A stretch of DNA of 29,158 bases from an uncultured Dialister sp. (GTDB taxonomy: Bacteria; Bacillota; Negativicutes; Veillonellales; Dialisteraceae). Every line of letters starts with the position of its first letter. Position 1 is the first letter of the stretch. Of this stretch, positions 15,607 through 23,624 are shown piece after piece. Made by a program: the position numbers and the translations under genes. The stretch spans positions 1-29,158 of the forward strand of contig NZ_UQKJ01000014.1 in the NCBI RefSeq assembly GCF_900541605.1, written 5' to 3'. The notes under the pieces were generated by a model. That model searched no databases. It had not been told where the DNA came from and saw only the letters and a program-made list of their open reading frames with translations.

Positions 15607-16448
15607 GCTGCGTATACAGCAAAGGCTCTCCTTTTGAAAAGGTGGCTCTGGAAAATATCAATCTTACCATCGAGCCCGGAGAGTTTGTCGGTATCATCGG
15701 CCATACGGGTAGCGGGAAATCCACCCTTATCCAGCACCTGAACGGGCTCATCCATCCTACCACAGGCAAGGTCACCATCGATGGGGTAGACCTGGCGGCA
15801 AAGACGAAGGAAGCCGTGGCGAAGCGCCATTCGGTGGGAATGGTTTTCCAGTATCCGGAACACCAGCTCTTCGAAGAGACCGTGGCCAAGGATATCGCCT
15901 TTGGCCCGAAAAACCTGGGCTGTGATGAAGAGGAAACGGAAAAACGAGTGAAGAGTGCTATGAAATTTGCAGGCCTCGATTATGACACCTACGGCGGCCG
16001 GTCTCCCTTCCGTTTGTCCGGCGGCCAGCAGCGGCGTGTAGCCATTGCCGGCGTCATTGCCATGCATCCGGATTTCCTGATTCTCGATGAACCGTCGGCG
16101 GGGCTGGACCCCATCGGACGGCGTGAAATTTTTTCCCGTATCCAGAGCTGGTATAAGAAAGGTGTATTTTCGGTTATCCTTGTTTCCCATAATATGGATG
16201 ATATCGCCCGTCTGGCGACCCGGCTCCTTGTGATGCACAAGGGACACCTGGTCATGGATGGGAAGCCTATGGATATATTCCTTCATCATCGGAAAGAGCT
16301 CCAGGAGTGCGGCGTCGATGCGCCGCCCCTTACCCAGACCCTCCTCCACTTGAAGGACATGGGCATTCCGGTGCCGGAAGAAGCGAAGACCGTGGAAGAA
16401 GCGGTGGATAAAATGAGCAGGATGCTGGGAGGTAAGAAATCATGTTAA
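15582..16448 (+). CDS. ecfA2: ECF transporter ATPase EcfA2
   Basis: 288 aa, the partner ATPase of EcfA1. Walker A GHTGSGKST (residues 40-48), Q-loop FQYPEHQLFEETVAKD (the YPEHQLFE form is typical of EcfA2), signature LSGGQQRRV, Walker B LILDEPSAGLDP, switch His in VSHNMDD. Its start lies inside the end of ecfA1 and its end overlaps ecfT by 7 bp, so translation is probably coupled along the module. Confidence 0.94.
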   Translation: MSICVENVSCVYSKGSPFEKVALENINLTIEPGEFVGIIGHTGSGKSTLIQHLNGLIHPTTGKVTIDGVDLAAKTKEAVAKRHSVGMVFQYPEHQLFEETVAKDIAFGPKNLGCDEEETEKRVKSAMKFAGLDYDTYGGRSPFRLSGGQQRRVAIAGVIAMHPDFLILDEPSAGLDPIGRREIFSRIQSWYKKGVFSVILVSHNMDDIARLATRLLVMHKGHLVMDGKPMDIFLHHRKELQECGVDAPPLTQTLLHLKDMGIPVPEEAKTVEEAVDKMSRMLGGKKSC

Positions 16449-17245
16449 CAGATATCACCCTCGGCCAGTATTATCCGGGAGATTCCTTCCTGCACAGGAT
16501 GGACCCCAGAGCAAAAATCCTGTGTACCATGATTTTCATCGTGGCTATTTTCCTGGCCAATAATCTCTGGTCCTATATTCTGGTGGCAGCCTTTACCTTT
16601 GCAGCCATCGCCATGTCCGGGGTGCCGGTTTCCCTGATCTGGAAAGCCATCAAGCCCTTGCGGATTATCCTGGTTTTCACACTGGCCATCCATATTTTCA
16701 CGACCCCCGGTACGGAGCTTTTCAGCTGGAAGTTTATCCATATCAGTGAAGAAGGCATACGAAACGGCATTATCATGACACTTCGCCTCGTATTCCTTAT
16801 TGCCTTTTCTTCGCTCTTGACATATACGACGAGTCCTATCGTTCTCACCGATGGCATCGAAGCCCTGCTCATGCCCTTCCGCCGCTTCGGCGTACCGGCC
16901 CATGAACTGGCCATGATGATGACCATTGCTCTCCGCTTCATTCCGACCCTTCTGGAAGAAACGGACCGCATCATGAAAGCCCAGTCCTCCCGGGGAGCGG
17001 ATTTTGTGAACGGTAACCTCTGGCAGCGGGCAAAGAACATGGTGCCCCTGCTGGTACCCCTCTTCATTTCCGCCTTCCGGCGGGCTGATGACCTGGCGAC
17101 TGCCATGGAAGCCCGGTGCTACCGCGGCGGCGAAGGCCGGACGAAGATGCACCAGCTGAAGTACACCTGGCGGGACAGGAACGCGTTCCTCGCTGTCATC
17201 GTGGTGACAGCGGCCCTGCTGGTACTGTACATTCTTTTCAAGTAA
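16442..17245 (+). CDS. ecfT: ECF transporter transmembrane protein EcfT
   Basis: 267 aa integral membrane scaffold linking the two EcfA ATPases to S components. It opens with the family block SFLHRMDPRAKIL and has several hydrophobic segments (near 25-60, 70-90, 108-128 and 245-265). Two coupling-helix motifs with the Ala-Arg-Gly-like core are visible: QSSRGAD near 181 and EARCYRGG near 222. Gene order ecfA1-ecfA2-ecfT-truA is the standard Firmicutes arrangement. Confidence 0.94.
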   Translation: MLTDITLGQYYPGDSFLHRMDPRAKILCTMIFIVAIFLANNLWSYILVAAFTFAAIAMSGVPVSLIWKAIKPLRIILVFTLAIHIFTTPGTELFSWKFIHISEEGIRNGIIMTLRLVFLIAFSSLLTYTTSPIVLTDGIEALLMPFRRFGVPAHELAMMMTIALRFIPTLLEETDRIMKAQSSRGADFVNGNLWQRAKNMVPLLVPLFISAFRRADDLATAMEARCYRGGEGRTKMHQLKYTWRDRNAFLAVIVVTAALLVLYILFK

Positions 17246-17259
17246 AACTGTGGATGATA

Positions 17260-17292
17260 AAAAGTCTGTGAAATTTTTTCACAGACTTTTTT
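17260..17292 (+). terminator. ecf operon terminator
   Basis: A 14-bp perfect stem AAAAGTCTGTGAAA / TTTCACAGACTTTT with a 3-base loop and a T-run. It separates ecfT from truA despite the conserved order. Confidence 0.9.
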
Positions 17293-17447
17293 ATGAGGAA
17301 ATACGGCTGGAATCCCAGGTACGGGGAATCAAGGCTGCTGACTTCCGGAAAAGCTACAGTCCGTCGCACGGGTACGCGGCCATATAAGCACCATGGAACT
17401 GCGGAATCTCAATGCTCAGCTCTCAATTCATTTTTATAAGGAGAATT

Positions 17448-18245
17448 ATGAAAAATATCTGGATTACCCTATCCTATGATGGTACCATCTATGGTGGCTT
17501 CCAGCGCCAGGAGAACCGGATGACGGTGCAGGAAATGGTGGAAAACTGCATCATGGAACTGACCGGGAAGAAGACGACCCTCTACTTCGTAGCCCGCACA
17601 GATGCCGGTGTCCATGCCTACGGGCAGGAGTGTACGTTTTATACGGATTCCACCATTCCCGGAGACCGGTTCATTTATGCCATGAATGCCCGCCTGCCCT
17701 ATACTATCCGCGTCACCGCCAGCCGGGAGATGGATATGGATTTCTCCGTGCGCCGCAGAAATTTCGGAAAAACCTACGGATACCTTCTTTCCGAAGAACG
17801 GGAGGCATCCCCTTTCCTGAAGCCCTATGTATGGAGGACGGGGAAAAAGCTGGACCTTTCCCGGATGGAGGCCGCGGCCCGGATATTGGAAGGAACCCAT
17901 GATTTCACCTCATTCCGAGGAAATAATTCGGTTCCTTCGGACCCGGTCCGGAAAATTTATGAAATCCGGATTTTGAGGGACGGCCCCTTTTTCCGCATCT
18001 ATGTGACGGGGGAGGGGTTCCTGTACCACATGGTGCGAAACATTGCCGGTGCCCTGGTAGATGCGGGGACCGGCGCCCTGACGCCGGAAGATATCAGGCG
18101 GATCCTGGCTGCCAGGGACCGGAGGCAGCTGGGCATGACGGCGCCGGCGGAAGGACTCTGCCTCCTTCGCGTCTATTTCAGACCAATAATGAAGGAAGAT
18201 GTGGATGAGACCCTCCGCATGCCCCTCTATCCCTGGTGTCGGTGA
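17448..18245 (+). CDS. truA: tRNA pseudouridine(38-40) synthase
   Basis: 265 aa. It converts U38-U40 of the tRNA anticodon arm to pseudouridine. The catalytic Asp52 lies in ARTDAGVHA; LSYDGTIYGGFQRQ is the typical N-terminus, and FLYHMVRNIAGAL is the second conserved block. I start at 17448 (MKNIWITLSY) behind AAGGAGA; the longer frame begins in untranslated sequence. The stretch 17293-17447 shows no other feature I can support. Confidence 0.95.
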   Translation: MKNIWITLSYDGTIYGGFQRQENRMTVQEMVENCIMELTGKKTTLYFVARTDAGVHAYGQECTFYTDSTIPGDRFIYAMNARLPYTIRVTASREMDMDFSVRRRNFGKTYGYLLSEEREASPFLKPYVWRTGKKLDLSRMEAAARILEGTHDFTSFRGNNSVPSDPVRKIYEIRILRDGPFFRIYVTGEGFLYHMVRNIAGALVDAGTGALTPEDIRRILAARDRRQLGMTAPAEGLCLLRVYFRPIMKEDVDETLRMPLYPWCR

Positions 18246-18386
18246 CAGGGCCTGCAGTCGGTTGAAAGCTTTGCCTGTGGGGGGTCCTTCAGACCATGGC
18301 CTTGCCACCCATGGCGGCTGCCGCTGCCTTCTGCCCTGGCGGATTTCGTTTTCACACTTTGGTATTTCTTTGATACACGGCATTCT

Positions 18387-18403
18387 AAACGTTTCAATCG
18401 TTT
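18387..18403. promoter_or_regulatory. possible operator upstream of the TetR-like gene
   Basis: A short inverted repeat, AAACG-7-CGTTT, lies about 12 bp upstream of the proposed -35. TTTGATAC also occurs twice nearby (18369 and 18401 regions). An autoregulatory site is plausible for this family, but nothing here proves it. Confidence 0.25.
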
Positions 18404-18414
18404 GATACCTTCTG

Positions 18415-18443
18415 TTCCAATGGAGCTGAAAAAAGTATATAAT
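18415..18443 (+). promoter_or_regulatory. probable promoter of the TetR-like gene
   Basis: TTCCAA (18415-18420), 17 bp, consensus TATAAT (18438-18443). The weak -35 suggests a modest or regulated promoter. Confidence 0.5.
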
Positions 18444-18504
18444 ATATACAAAACGCAAGAATCATATAATTATAAGAACATGCCTGCAGGAGGTAATGAG
18501 AACC

Positions 18505-19290
18505 ATGGCTCTGGATAAGAAAGAGCGAATCGGAAGAGCAGCGGCCCGGCTGTTTAAAGAGAAGGGATATACCGGCACATCCCTCCGGGATATCAGTCGG
18601 GAAGCGAAGGTCAATGTGTCTTCCATTTCCTATTATTTTGGCACAAAGGAAGCCTTGTACAGGGAACTTTTTCCGGAGGGGGAGAAGGATAAGGAACCGG
18701 ACACGAAGGAACAGATCGAAAATGCGGCGATCCGCCTTTTCGCTTTCCGAGGGTATTCGGATGTATCCATTCGGGATATAGGGAAGGAGGCTGGCGTGAA
18801 CAGTGCGGCCATTTCCTACTATTTCGGCGGTAAAAAGGAACTGTATGCGTCTATCCTGGAACGGGGATCGGCGCTGCTGGTGGATTTCGTAGAAAGTGCA
18901 GCCGATGGGAGCCACAGTCCCACGGAAATCATGGAAATGTACTCCCATTTCTTCTTCCGCCTCATGAAGGAACATCCCTATATTCTCCGCATCTTCTCCT
19001 GGGAAATGATCCATCCCACCGAGGTCTTCGCATCCATCGGGAAAGAGCGGTTTGCCATGGTACTGGTTGTGCTCCGGGCGGCCCTGACAGAGGGCATGGA
19101 GCAGGGGTGTTTCCGGAAGGACCTGAAGCCCACGGAAGTCTGCATTTCCTGGGCCGGTATGGTGGCGTACTACTACCTGATGAACGAAATCAAGAAACGG
19201 TTCGATGTGAAGGAGGATATTTCTGAGGCATCCTATATGAACCAGGCCTACGATGTGCTTATGAACGGTATCCGGGCTAAAAAGAAATAA
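18505..19290 (+). CDS. TetR/AcrR-family regulator with two tandem HTH domains
   Basis: 261 aa, longer than the usual ~200. Two full TetR N-terminal DNA-binding domains stand in a row. The first (about residues 5-52) reads AARLFKEKGYTGTSLRDI...VNVSSISYYFGTKEALY. The second (about 68-116) reads AAIRLFAFRGYSDVSIRDI...VNSAAISYYFGGKKELY. A single ligand/dimerisation domain follows (about 120-260). The two domains are clearly related but diverged, so this is an old internal duplication. I start at 18505 (MALDKKERIG), about ten bases after AGGAGG; the ATG at 18496 is too close to that site. Target and ligand are unknown; the permease downstream is a candidate target. Confidence 0.9.
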   Translation: MALDKKERIGRAAARLFKEKGYTGTSLRDISREAKVNVSSISYYFGTKEALYRELFPEGEKDKEPDTKEQIENAAIRLFAFRGYSDVSIRDIGKEAGVNSAAISYYFGGKKELYASILERGSALLVDFVESAADGSHSPTEIMEMYSHFFFRLMKEHPYILRIFSWEMIHPTEVFASIGKERFAMVLVVLRAALTEGMEQGCFRKDLKPTEVCISWAGMVAYYYLMNEIKKRFDVKEDISEASYMNQAYDVLMNGIRAKKK

Positions 19291-19308
19291 TTTTTGAGAC
19301 TGTATTCA

Positions 19309-19340
19309 AAGAATCATGCATAACATAGCATGGTTCTTTT
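19309..19340 (+). terminator. terminator after the TetR-like gene
   Basis: AAGAATCATGC / GCATGGTTCTT stem with one G-U, 8-base loop, then TTTT. Confidence 0.75.
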
Positions 19341-19412
19341 ATTTATATAAATTATATATCTGAATAATCCGGAAGAATAATTTAAAAAGTATAGAAAACA
19401 TGAAATTCTATC

Positions 19413-19441
19413 TTGAAATTTATGGAATGTCTGAATAAAAT
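19413..19441 (+). promoter_or_regulatory. promoter of the amino-acid permease gene
   Basis: TTGAAA (19413-19418), 17 bp, TAAAAT (19436-19441). In the leader, a GGAGA...TCTCC hairpin (about 19463-19486) followed by ATTTTC, and CTATGG...CCATAG (19492-19513), could act as attenuating structures; their role is not shown. Confidence 0.55.
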
Positions 19442-19540
19442 AAAAAACGTAGTTTGTATTACCGGAGATGGCCGAAGGGGGTCTCCATTTTCTATGGCGG
19501 TGATGGGCCATAGATGCAAGTGGGAAATGGGAGTTTGCTT

Positions 19541-20989
19541 ATGGCAGAACAGAATCAGGAAATGCACGAAAACCTGGAGCGGGGACTGAAAAACCGCCAC
19601 ATCCAGCTCATTGGCCTTGGCGGGGCTATCGGCGTCGGTCTTTTTCTAGGATCCGCCACCGCCATTGAACTGGCGGGACCGTCGGTGCTGCTTACCTATA
19701 TCATCGGCGGCATTGCCATTTATTTCATCATGCGGGCTTTGGGGGAACTATCTGTGGCTTACCCGGTGTCAGGGGCCTTCAGTGCCCATGCGGCCCGGTT
19801 CCTGGGACCGAAATGGGGCTATCTCACCGGATGGACCTACTGGTACATGTGGATGGTCACCTGTATGGCGGAACTTACGGCCGTAGGTATTTATATGAAC
19901 TTCTGGTTTCCTGACCTGCCCCGGTGGATTCCGGCTCTGGCGGCCCTGGCTATTATGACGGCTGTCAATTTCATTGCCGTTTCGGCGTACGGGGAATTTG
20001 AATTCTGGTTTGCCCTCGTGAAGATTCTCACCATTATTTTCATGATTGTTACCGGTGGCGCCATGATCCTCTTCGGCCTTGGCAATGACTGGGAACCCGT
20101 GGGGCTTGCAAACCTCTGGAGCCAGGGAGGCTTCTTCCCCAACGGCATCAGCGGCACTCTCCTGGCCCTGGTGATGGTCATGTATTCGTACCTGGGTATC
20201 GAAATCATCGGTGTTACTGCCGGCGAAGCCCATGACCCGAAGTCCACCATCAAGAAGGCCATTGATGAAGTGTTCTGGCGTATCCTGATTTTCTACGTCC
20301 TGTCCCTGGGCGTAATCATGGCCATCTATCCCTGGAATGAAATCGGACACATGGGCAGCCCCTTTGTCCTCACCTTCCAGAAACTGGGGATTTCCAGTGC
20401 CGCTGACATTATCAATATCGTGGTCATTACGGCGGTCCTTTCTTCCTGCAACAGCGGGCTCTTCAGTTCCGGCCGCATGCTGTACAACCTGTCTCTCCAG
20501 GGTAATGCACCGAAGTGTTTCCAGACACTGAACCGTCATCGCCTCCCCTGGGTGGGCATCGCCTTTTCTTCCGGCATCCTTCTCATTGCGGTGGCACTGA
20601 ATTACGTGATCCCATCCCAGCTTTTCGTCTATGTCACCAGTGTAGGTTCCTTTGCGGCTTTGTGGACCTGGTTCGTCATCTTGAGGACCCAGCAGAAATT
20701 CCGGGCATCCCTGTCGGAAGAAGAAAAGAAGCTCCTTACCTACAAGATGCCCTTTGCTCCCTGGTCGGGATACCTTACGATCCTGTTCCTGGCGGCCGTG
20801 GTGGTGGCCTCCGGCTTCCGGGATGACACCCGTGTGGCTCTCTACGTGACGCCCATCTGGTTTGCTATCCTTCTCATCGGATACCATTTCATTGAAAAAC
20901 ACAAAGGAAAAACCGAAAGAAAAGGGGGTCTCCGGGAAGAACCGGAACCGGCCAAAGAGCTGGCTGCTGGAATATCTGAAATGAAATAA
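19541..20989 (+). CDS. amino-acid permease, APC superfamily (AAT family, GabP/ProY-like)
   Basis: 482 aa, about 12 hydrophobic segments. Secondary transporter importing an amino acid with protons. The N-terminus LKNRHIQLIGLGGAIGVGLF is the AAT-family signature (unwound TM1 with GGAIG), followed by a TM2-3 GELSVAYPVSGAF block, and EIIGVTAGEA in TM6 is also typical. The substrate cannot be assigned; GABA, proline, histidine and aromatic-amino-acid carriers share these motifs. The charged tail is cytoplasmic. I start at ATG 19541, seven bases after GGGAG; an in-frame ATG at 19514 lacks a clear ribosome site. It is flanked by the tandem-HTH regulator and a Phe T-box unit, but has its own promoter. 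Confidence 0.88.
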   Translation: MAEQNQEMHENLERGLKNRHIQLIGLGGAIGVGLFLGSATAIELAGPSVLLTYIIGGIAIYFIMRALGELSVAYPVSGAFSAHAARFLGPKWGYLTGWTYWYMWMVTCMAELTAVGIYMNFWFPDLPRWIPALAALAIMTAVNFIAVSAYGEFEFWFALVKILTIIFMIVTGGAMILFGLGNDWEPVGLANLWSQGGFFPNGISGTLLALVMVMYSYLGIEIIGVTAGEAHDPKSTIKKAIDEVFWRILIFYVLSLGVIMAIYPWNEIGHMGSPFVLTFQKLGISSAADIINIVVITAVLSSCNSGLFSSGRMLYNLSLQGNAPKCFQTLNRHRLPWVGIAFSSGILLIAVALNYVIPSQLFVYVTSVGSFAALWTWFVILRTQQKFRASLSEEEKKLLTYKMPFAPWSGYLTILFLAAVVVASGFRDDTRVALYVTPIWFAILLIGYHFIEKHKGKTERKGGLREEPEPAKELAAGISEMK

Positions 20990-21002
20990 AACCGTACTAT
21001 GG

Positions 21003-21068
21003 GAATGGGGCTAAAGGTAGTGGGTGAACGGGTAACGCGATGTTCACCTGCCGCCTTTAGCCCCATTC
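21003..21068. repeat. 66-bp hairpin after the permease gene
   Basis: A 15-bp perfect outer stem GAATGGGGCTAAAGG / CCTTTAGCCCCATTC encloses a second 7-bp stem GGTGAAC / GTTCACC. There is no T-run after it, so it is not a classical intrinsic terminator, though it could still end or protect the permease mRNA. The 14-mer ATGGGGCTAAAGGT also occurs alone at 13170. Confidence 0.7.
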
Positions 21069-21112
21069 AGCAGCTTGATTGTCCCCTGTCCATTCTTCCC
21101 CCAGCTTATCTC

Positions 21113-21141
21113 TTGACAATCCCCGGCCCATTGACTACAAT
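21113..21141 (+). promoter_or_regulatory. promoter of the pheC-like operon
   Basis: TTGACA (21113-21118), 17 bp, TACAAT (21136-21141), immediately upstream of the T-box leader. Confidence 0.8.
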
Positions 21142-21158
21142 GGACTCAATACAAAAAA

Positions 21159-21452
21159 AGTGCTGATGGAAAAAAGTACGTGCCTTGAAGTTTCAAAGAG
21201 AGTCGGCCTGTGGTGAGAACCGGCAGCGGAGGGGCAGAGAAGTTCTTTCCGGAACTGCACGGCTGAAAAACAGAGTAGGCTGTGACGGTGGCCTCCGTTA
21301 TGGGCATTGAGCTGATCTGATGAAGATAATTTGGGTGGTACCACGGATAATCCGTCCCTTGGGTACCACCCTTTTGTGTTTATTCAGGTAAACAGGGTGG
21401 TACCGCGATGTGTCCCGTCGTCCCTTGTCCGGAAACGGACAGGGGACTTTTG
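21159..21452 (+). promoter_or_regulatory. T-box riboswitch with one stem I and two T-box/terminator modules, probable Phe specifier (TTC)
   Basis: Stem I: GTGCTGATGG...CCGGAACTGCAC closing helix with kink-turn, AAGTACG loop-E element, apical AAGAGAG and TGTGGTGAGAACC. By the same geometry as the Met and Leu leaders in this window (specifier, two bases, four-bp helix, GA), the specifier is TTC at 21243-21245, although the usual purine after it is absent. Two T-box sequences follow: GGGTGGTACCACGG (21333-21346), whose complement GGGTACCACCC (21361-21371) plus TTTT makes a first terminator, and AGGGTGGTACCGCG (21394-21407) with a second terminator. A Phe reading fits the PheC-like gene downstream. 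Confidence 0.85.
21420..21451 (+). terminator. second T-box terminator (Phe leader)
   Basis: GTCCCTTGTCC / GGACAGGGGAC stem (one G-U), six-base loop, then TTTTG, about 40 bp before the coding start. Confidence 0.85.
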
Positions 21453-21488
21453 TTTTCTGCTTACACACGAGCATAGGAGGATGGGAAT

Positions 21489-22271
21489 ATGAAAAGAGCA
21501 GCGAAATGGGGAGCGGCCGTTATGACAGCGGCCCTTCTACTGGCAGGAGGCACAGGCGCCTGGGCGGCGCATCTGGAAGATATTGCAGCGAGGGGGACAA
21601 TCCGTATCGGTACCACCGGCGATTACCGGCCCATGTCCTATAAGGATCCGGCTACCGGGACCTATGAGGGATTTGATACGGAACTTTCCCAGAAACTGGC
21701 GGACAGCCTTCATGTGAAGGTGGAATACGTGCCCACCACATGGAAGACGCTCACCGCTGATACGGAGACAGGAAAATTTGACCTTGCCCTCTGCGGTATT
21801 ACGAGAACCTTTGACCGGGAAAGGGTGATGGCCATGTCCGATGGATACCTTCTCTTCGGGAAGACCATCCTTTGCCGGAAAGGGGAGGAGGGAAAATATA
21901 AATCCCTGAAGGACCTGGACCGGCCGGAAGTGAAGGTCATGGTGAATCCCGGCGGAACAAATGAGAAATTCACAAAGGCAGAACTTCCTCATGCCACCCT
22001 TCTTATTCACGAGAAGAATGCGGAGATTCCTTCCCTCATAGCGGAAGGAAAGGCGGACATCATGATTACGGAAACCATGGAAGCAAGGCGGTACGTGAAA
22101 ATGAACCGGAAACTGGCAGCACCCCTGGTGGATTCCCCTTTTACGAAGAGCCGGTTCGGCGCTCTCATGGCGAAGGGGGACCAGGAATTCCTGAATTACG
22201 TCAATTTCTTCCTGGCTGAAATGGAAACCAATGGTACCATGGAACAGCTGGAAAATAAGTATATTCGTTAA
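21489..22271 (+). CDS. pheC: exported cyclohexadienyl (prephenate/arogenate) dehydratase, PheC-like
   Basis: 260 aa with a Sec signal peptide (MKRAAKWG, hydrophobic stretch, cleavage probably after AWA at 26). The fold is that of amino-acid-binding periplasmic proteins (SBP family 3), but the motifs match Pseudomonas PheC: IRIGTTGDYRPMSY, VNPGGTNEKF (residues 152-161) and GKADIMITETMEAR (188-200), including the EAR glutamate (E198) proposed as the general acid in that enzyme. Such enzymes make phenylpyruvate or phenylalanine outside the cytoplasm. The probable Phe T-box upstream supports this over simple amino-acid binding. AGGAGG precedes the ATG. An amino-acid-binding protein is the main alternative. 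Confidence 0.75.
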   Translation: MKRAAKWGAAVMTAALLLAGGTGAWAAHLEDIAARGTIRIGTTGDYRPMSYKDPATGTYEGFDTELSQKLADSLHVKVEYVPTTWKTLTADTETGKFDLALCGITRTFDRERVMAMSDGYLLFGKTILCRKGEEGKYKSLKDLDRPEVKVMVNPGGTNEKFTKAELPHATLLIHEKNAEIPSLIAEGKADIMITETMEARRYVKMNRKLAAPLVDSPFTKSRFGALMAKGDQEFLNYVNFFLAEMETNGTMEQLENKYIR

Positions 22272-22306
22272 AGATAGAGAAGCATAGGAATAAGGGAGGA
22301 AATGAA

Positions 22307-23302
22307 ATGAAAAAGTGGATGAAAATCGGGATGACAGCAGCATTGGCAGCAGCGGCACTGGTTTACGGAGGGTGCGGCAGCAGTGCGCCGAAGCAGGCAG
22401 CGGGATCTGCCAGTGGTAAGATGGTCATCGGTGTGGTACAGATTGTACAGCACGGATCCCTGGACCAGGCCAATAAGGGCTTTATTGATGGTTTGAAGGA
22501 ACGGGGGTATGGGGAAGATAAAGTTCAGTTTGACCAGCAGAACGCCCAGGGAGACCAGTCGAACCTGAAGACCATTGCGTCCCGGTTCAAGTCGGAAAAG
22601 CCGAAGCTCATCTGCGCCATCGCCACTCCGACAGCCCAGGCCGTGGCCAATGAAATCAAGGATATCCCCATCGTGGGCACCGCTATTACGGACTATACCA
22701 CCGCCAAGCTCGTGAAGAACGATGAGCAGCCCGGCGGCAATGTCACCGGTGTCAGCGACCTGGCATCCATTGACGCCCAGATGGATCTCGGACGGCAGCT
22801 GGTACCCAATACGAAGACCGTAGGCCTTATTTACAGCTCCAGTGAAGTGAACAGTGAAGTCCAGGCAAACATGATGAAGGACTACTGCAAGAAGAATAAC
22901 CTGGCCGTGGAGGAACGGACGGTAAACAGTGTCAACGATATCCAGCAGGTGGCGGAATCTCTGGTGGGCAAGGTGGATTTCATCTATGTCCCCACCGATA
23001 ATACACTGGCTTCTTCCATCCCCACACTCATGAAGATCACCGATGCCAATAAGATTCCTGTCATCGTAGGGGCTGATATCATGGCCAAAGATGGGGCCCT
23101 GGCTGCCCTTTCTGTAGATTACTACAAGCTGGGCGTCCAGACCGGCCACATGGCAGCGGATATCCTGGACGGCAAGATTAAGCCGGAAACCGCAGCTATC
23201 CAGCACCAGAAGGAATACACCATCGTCATCAATAAGAAGGATGCAGACATTCTGGGCATCAAGATCCCCGATGAAATCGCGAAGAAAGCACAGCTCGTGT
23301 AA
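22307..23302 (+). CDS. ABC transporter substrate-binding lipoprotein, TrpX-like (ABC_sub_bind family)
   Basis: 331 aa. Signal peptide with a lipoprotein-type Cys23 (LVYGGC; Tyr at -3 is atypical). The body has the two-lobe periplasmic-binding fold of the TrpX group: IGVVQIVQHGSLDQANKGF, PTAQAVANE, GVSDLASIDAQMDL, VGLIYSSSEVNS and YVPTDNTLASS. TrpX relatives bind aromatic amino acids and are often T-box controlled with a permease and an ATPase. Here neither partner follows: the gene lies 35 bp after the pheC-like gene, in the same unit, and ends at a terminator. The permease and ATPase must be elsewhere, or this protein works otherwise. Confidence 0.82.
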   Translation: MKKWMKIGMTAALAAAALVYGGCGSSAPKQAAGSASGKMVIGVVQIVQHGSLDQANKGFIDGLKERGYGEDKVQFDQQNAQGDQSNLKTIASRFKSEKPKLICAIATPTAQAVANEIKDIPIVGTAITDYTTAKLVKNDEQPGGNVTGVSDLASIDAQMDLGRQLVPNTKTVGLIYSSSEVNSEVQANMMKDYCKKNNLAVEERTVNSVNDIQQVAESLVGKVDFIYVPTDNTLASSIPTLMKITDANKIPVIVGADIMAKDGALAALSVDYYKLGVQTGHMAADILDGKIKPETAAIQHQKEYTIVINKKDADILGIKIPDEIAKKAQLV

Positions 23303-23303
23303 T

Positions 23304-23348
23304 GGGCAATAAAAAAACAGCAGCTTCGGCTGCTGTTTTTTATTGCCC
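23304..23348 (+). terminator. terminator of the pheC-like operon
   Basis: A ~20-bp stem GGGCAATAAAAAAACAGCAGC with its complement around a TTCG tetraloop, the T-run forming part of the 3' arm. The following ~270 bp to yggS contain an AATTAATNAGNGCTTCCTTA stretch (about 23444) also seen near 497, and no gene. Confidence 0.88.
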
Positions 23349-23525
23349 TCTATGGTGCGCCGTCAGCCGGATTCATTGGCAGCAGGCCTTTTAGCTGATG
23401 AAACGTCTCTACCATATTTTGGCGCAAACAATAGCAGTCTCAAATTAATGAGTGCTTCCTTAACACTGCGCCTGTACGGACGCTCGCTGCTCCCGCCATT
23501 TTCCCGCAGAAAACCATAAAAACTA

Positions 23526-23554
23526 ATGCATTATACAGGGAAATTTGTTATACT
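23526..23554 (+). promoter_or_regulatory. possible promoter of the yggS-sepF cluster
   Basis: TATACT (23549-23554) with a weak ATGCAT -35 (23526-23531) at 17-bp spacing, about 70 bp before yggS. Confidence 0.4.
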
Positions 23555-23624
23555 ATTACACAGGTATATCCTTTTTTTCAAAAACAGGAAAATATACCGA
23601 AAATACTGTAAAGAAGGCGGGGCT

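Noticed and set aside
19769..20902. 377-aa minus-strand frame opposite the permease
   Set aside because: Rich in His/Gly/Asp, the mirror of hydrophobic codons in a membrane-protein gene.
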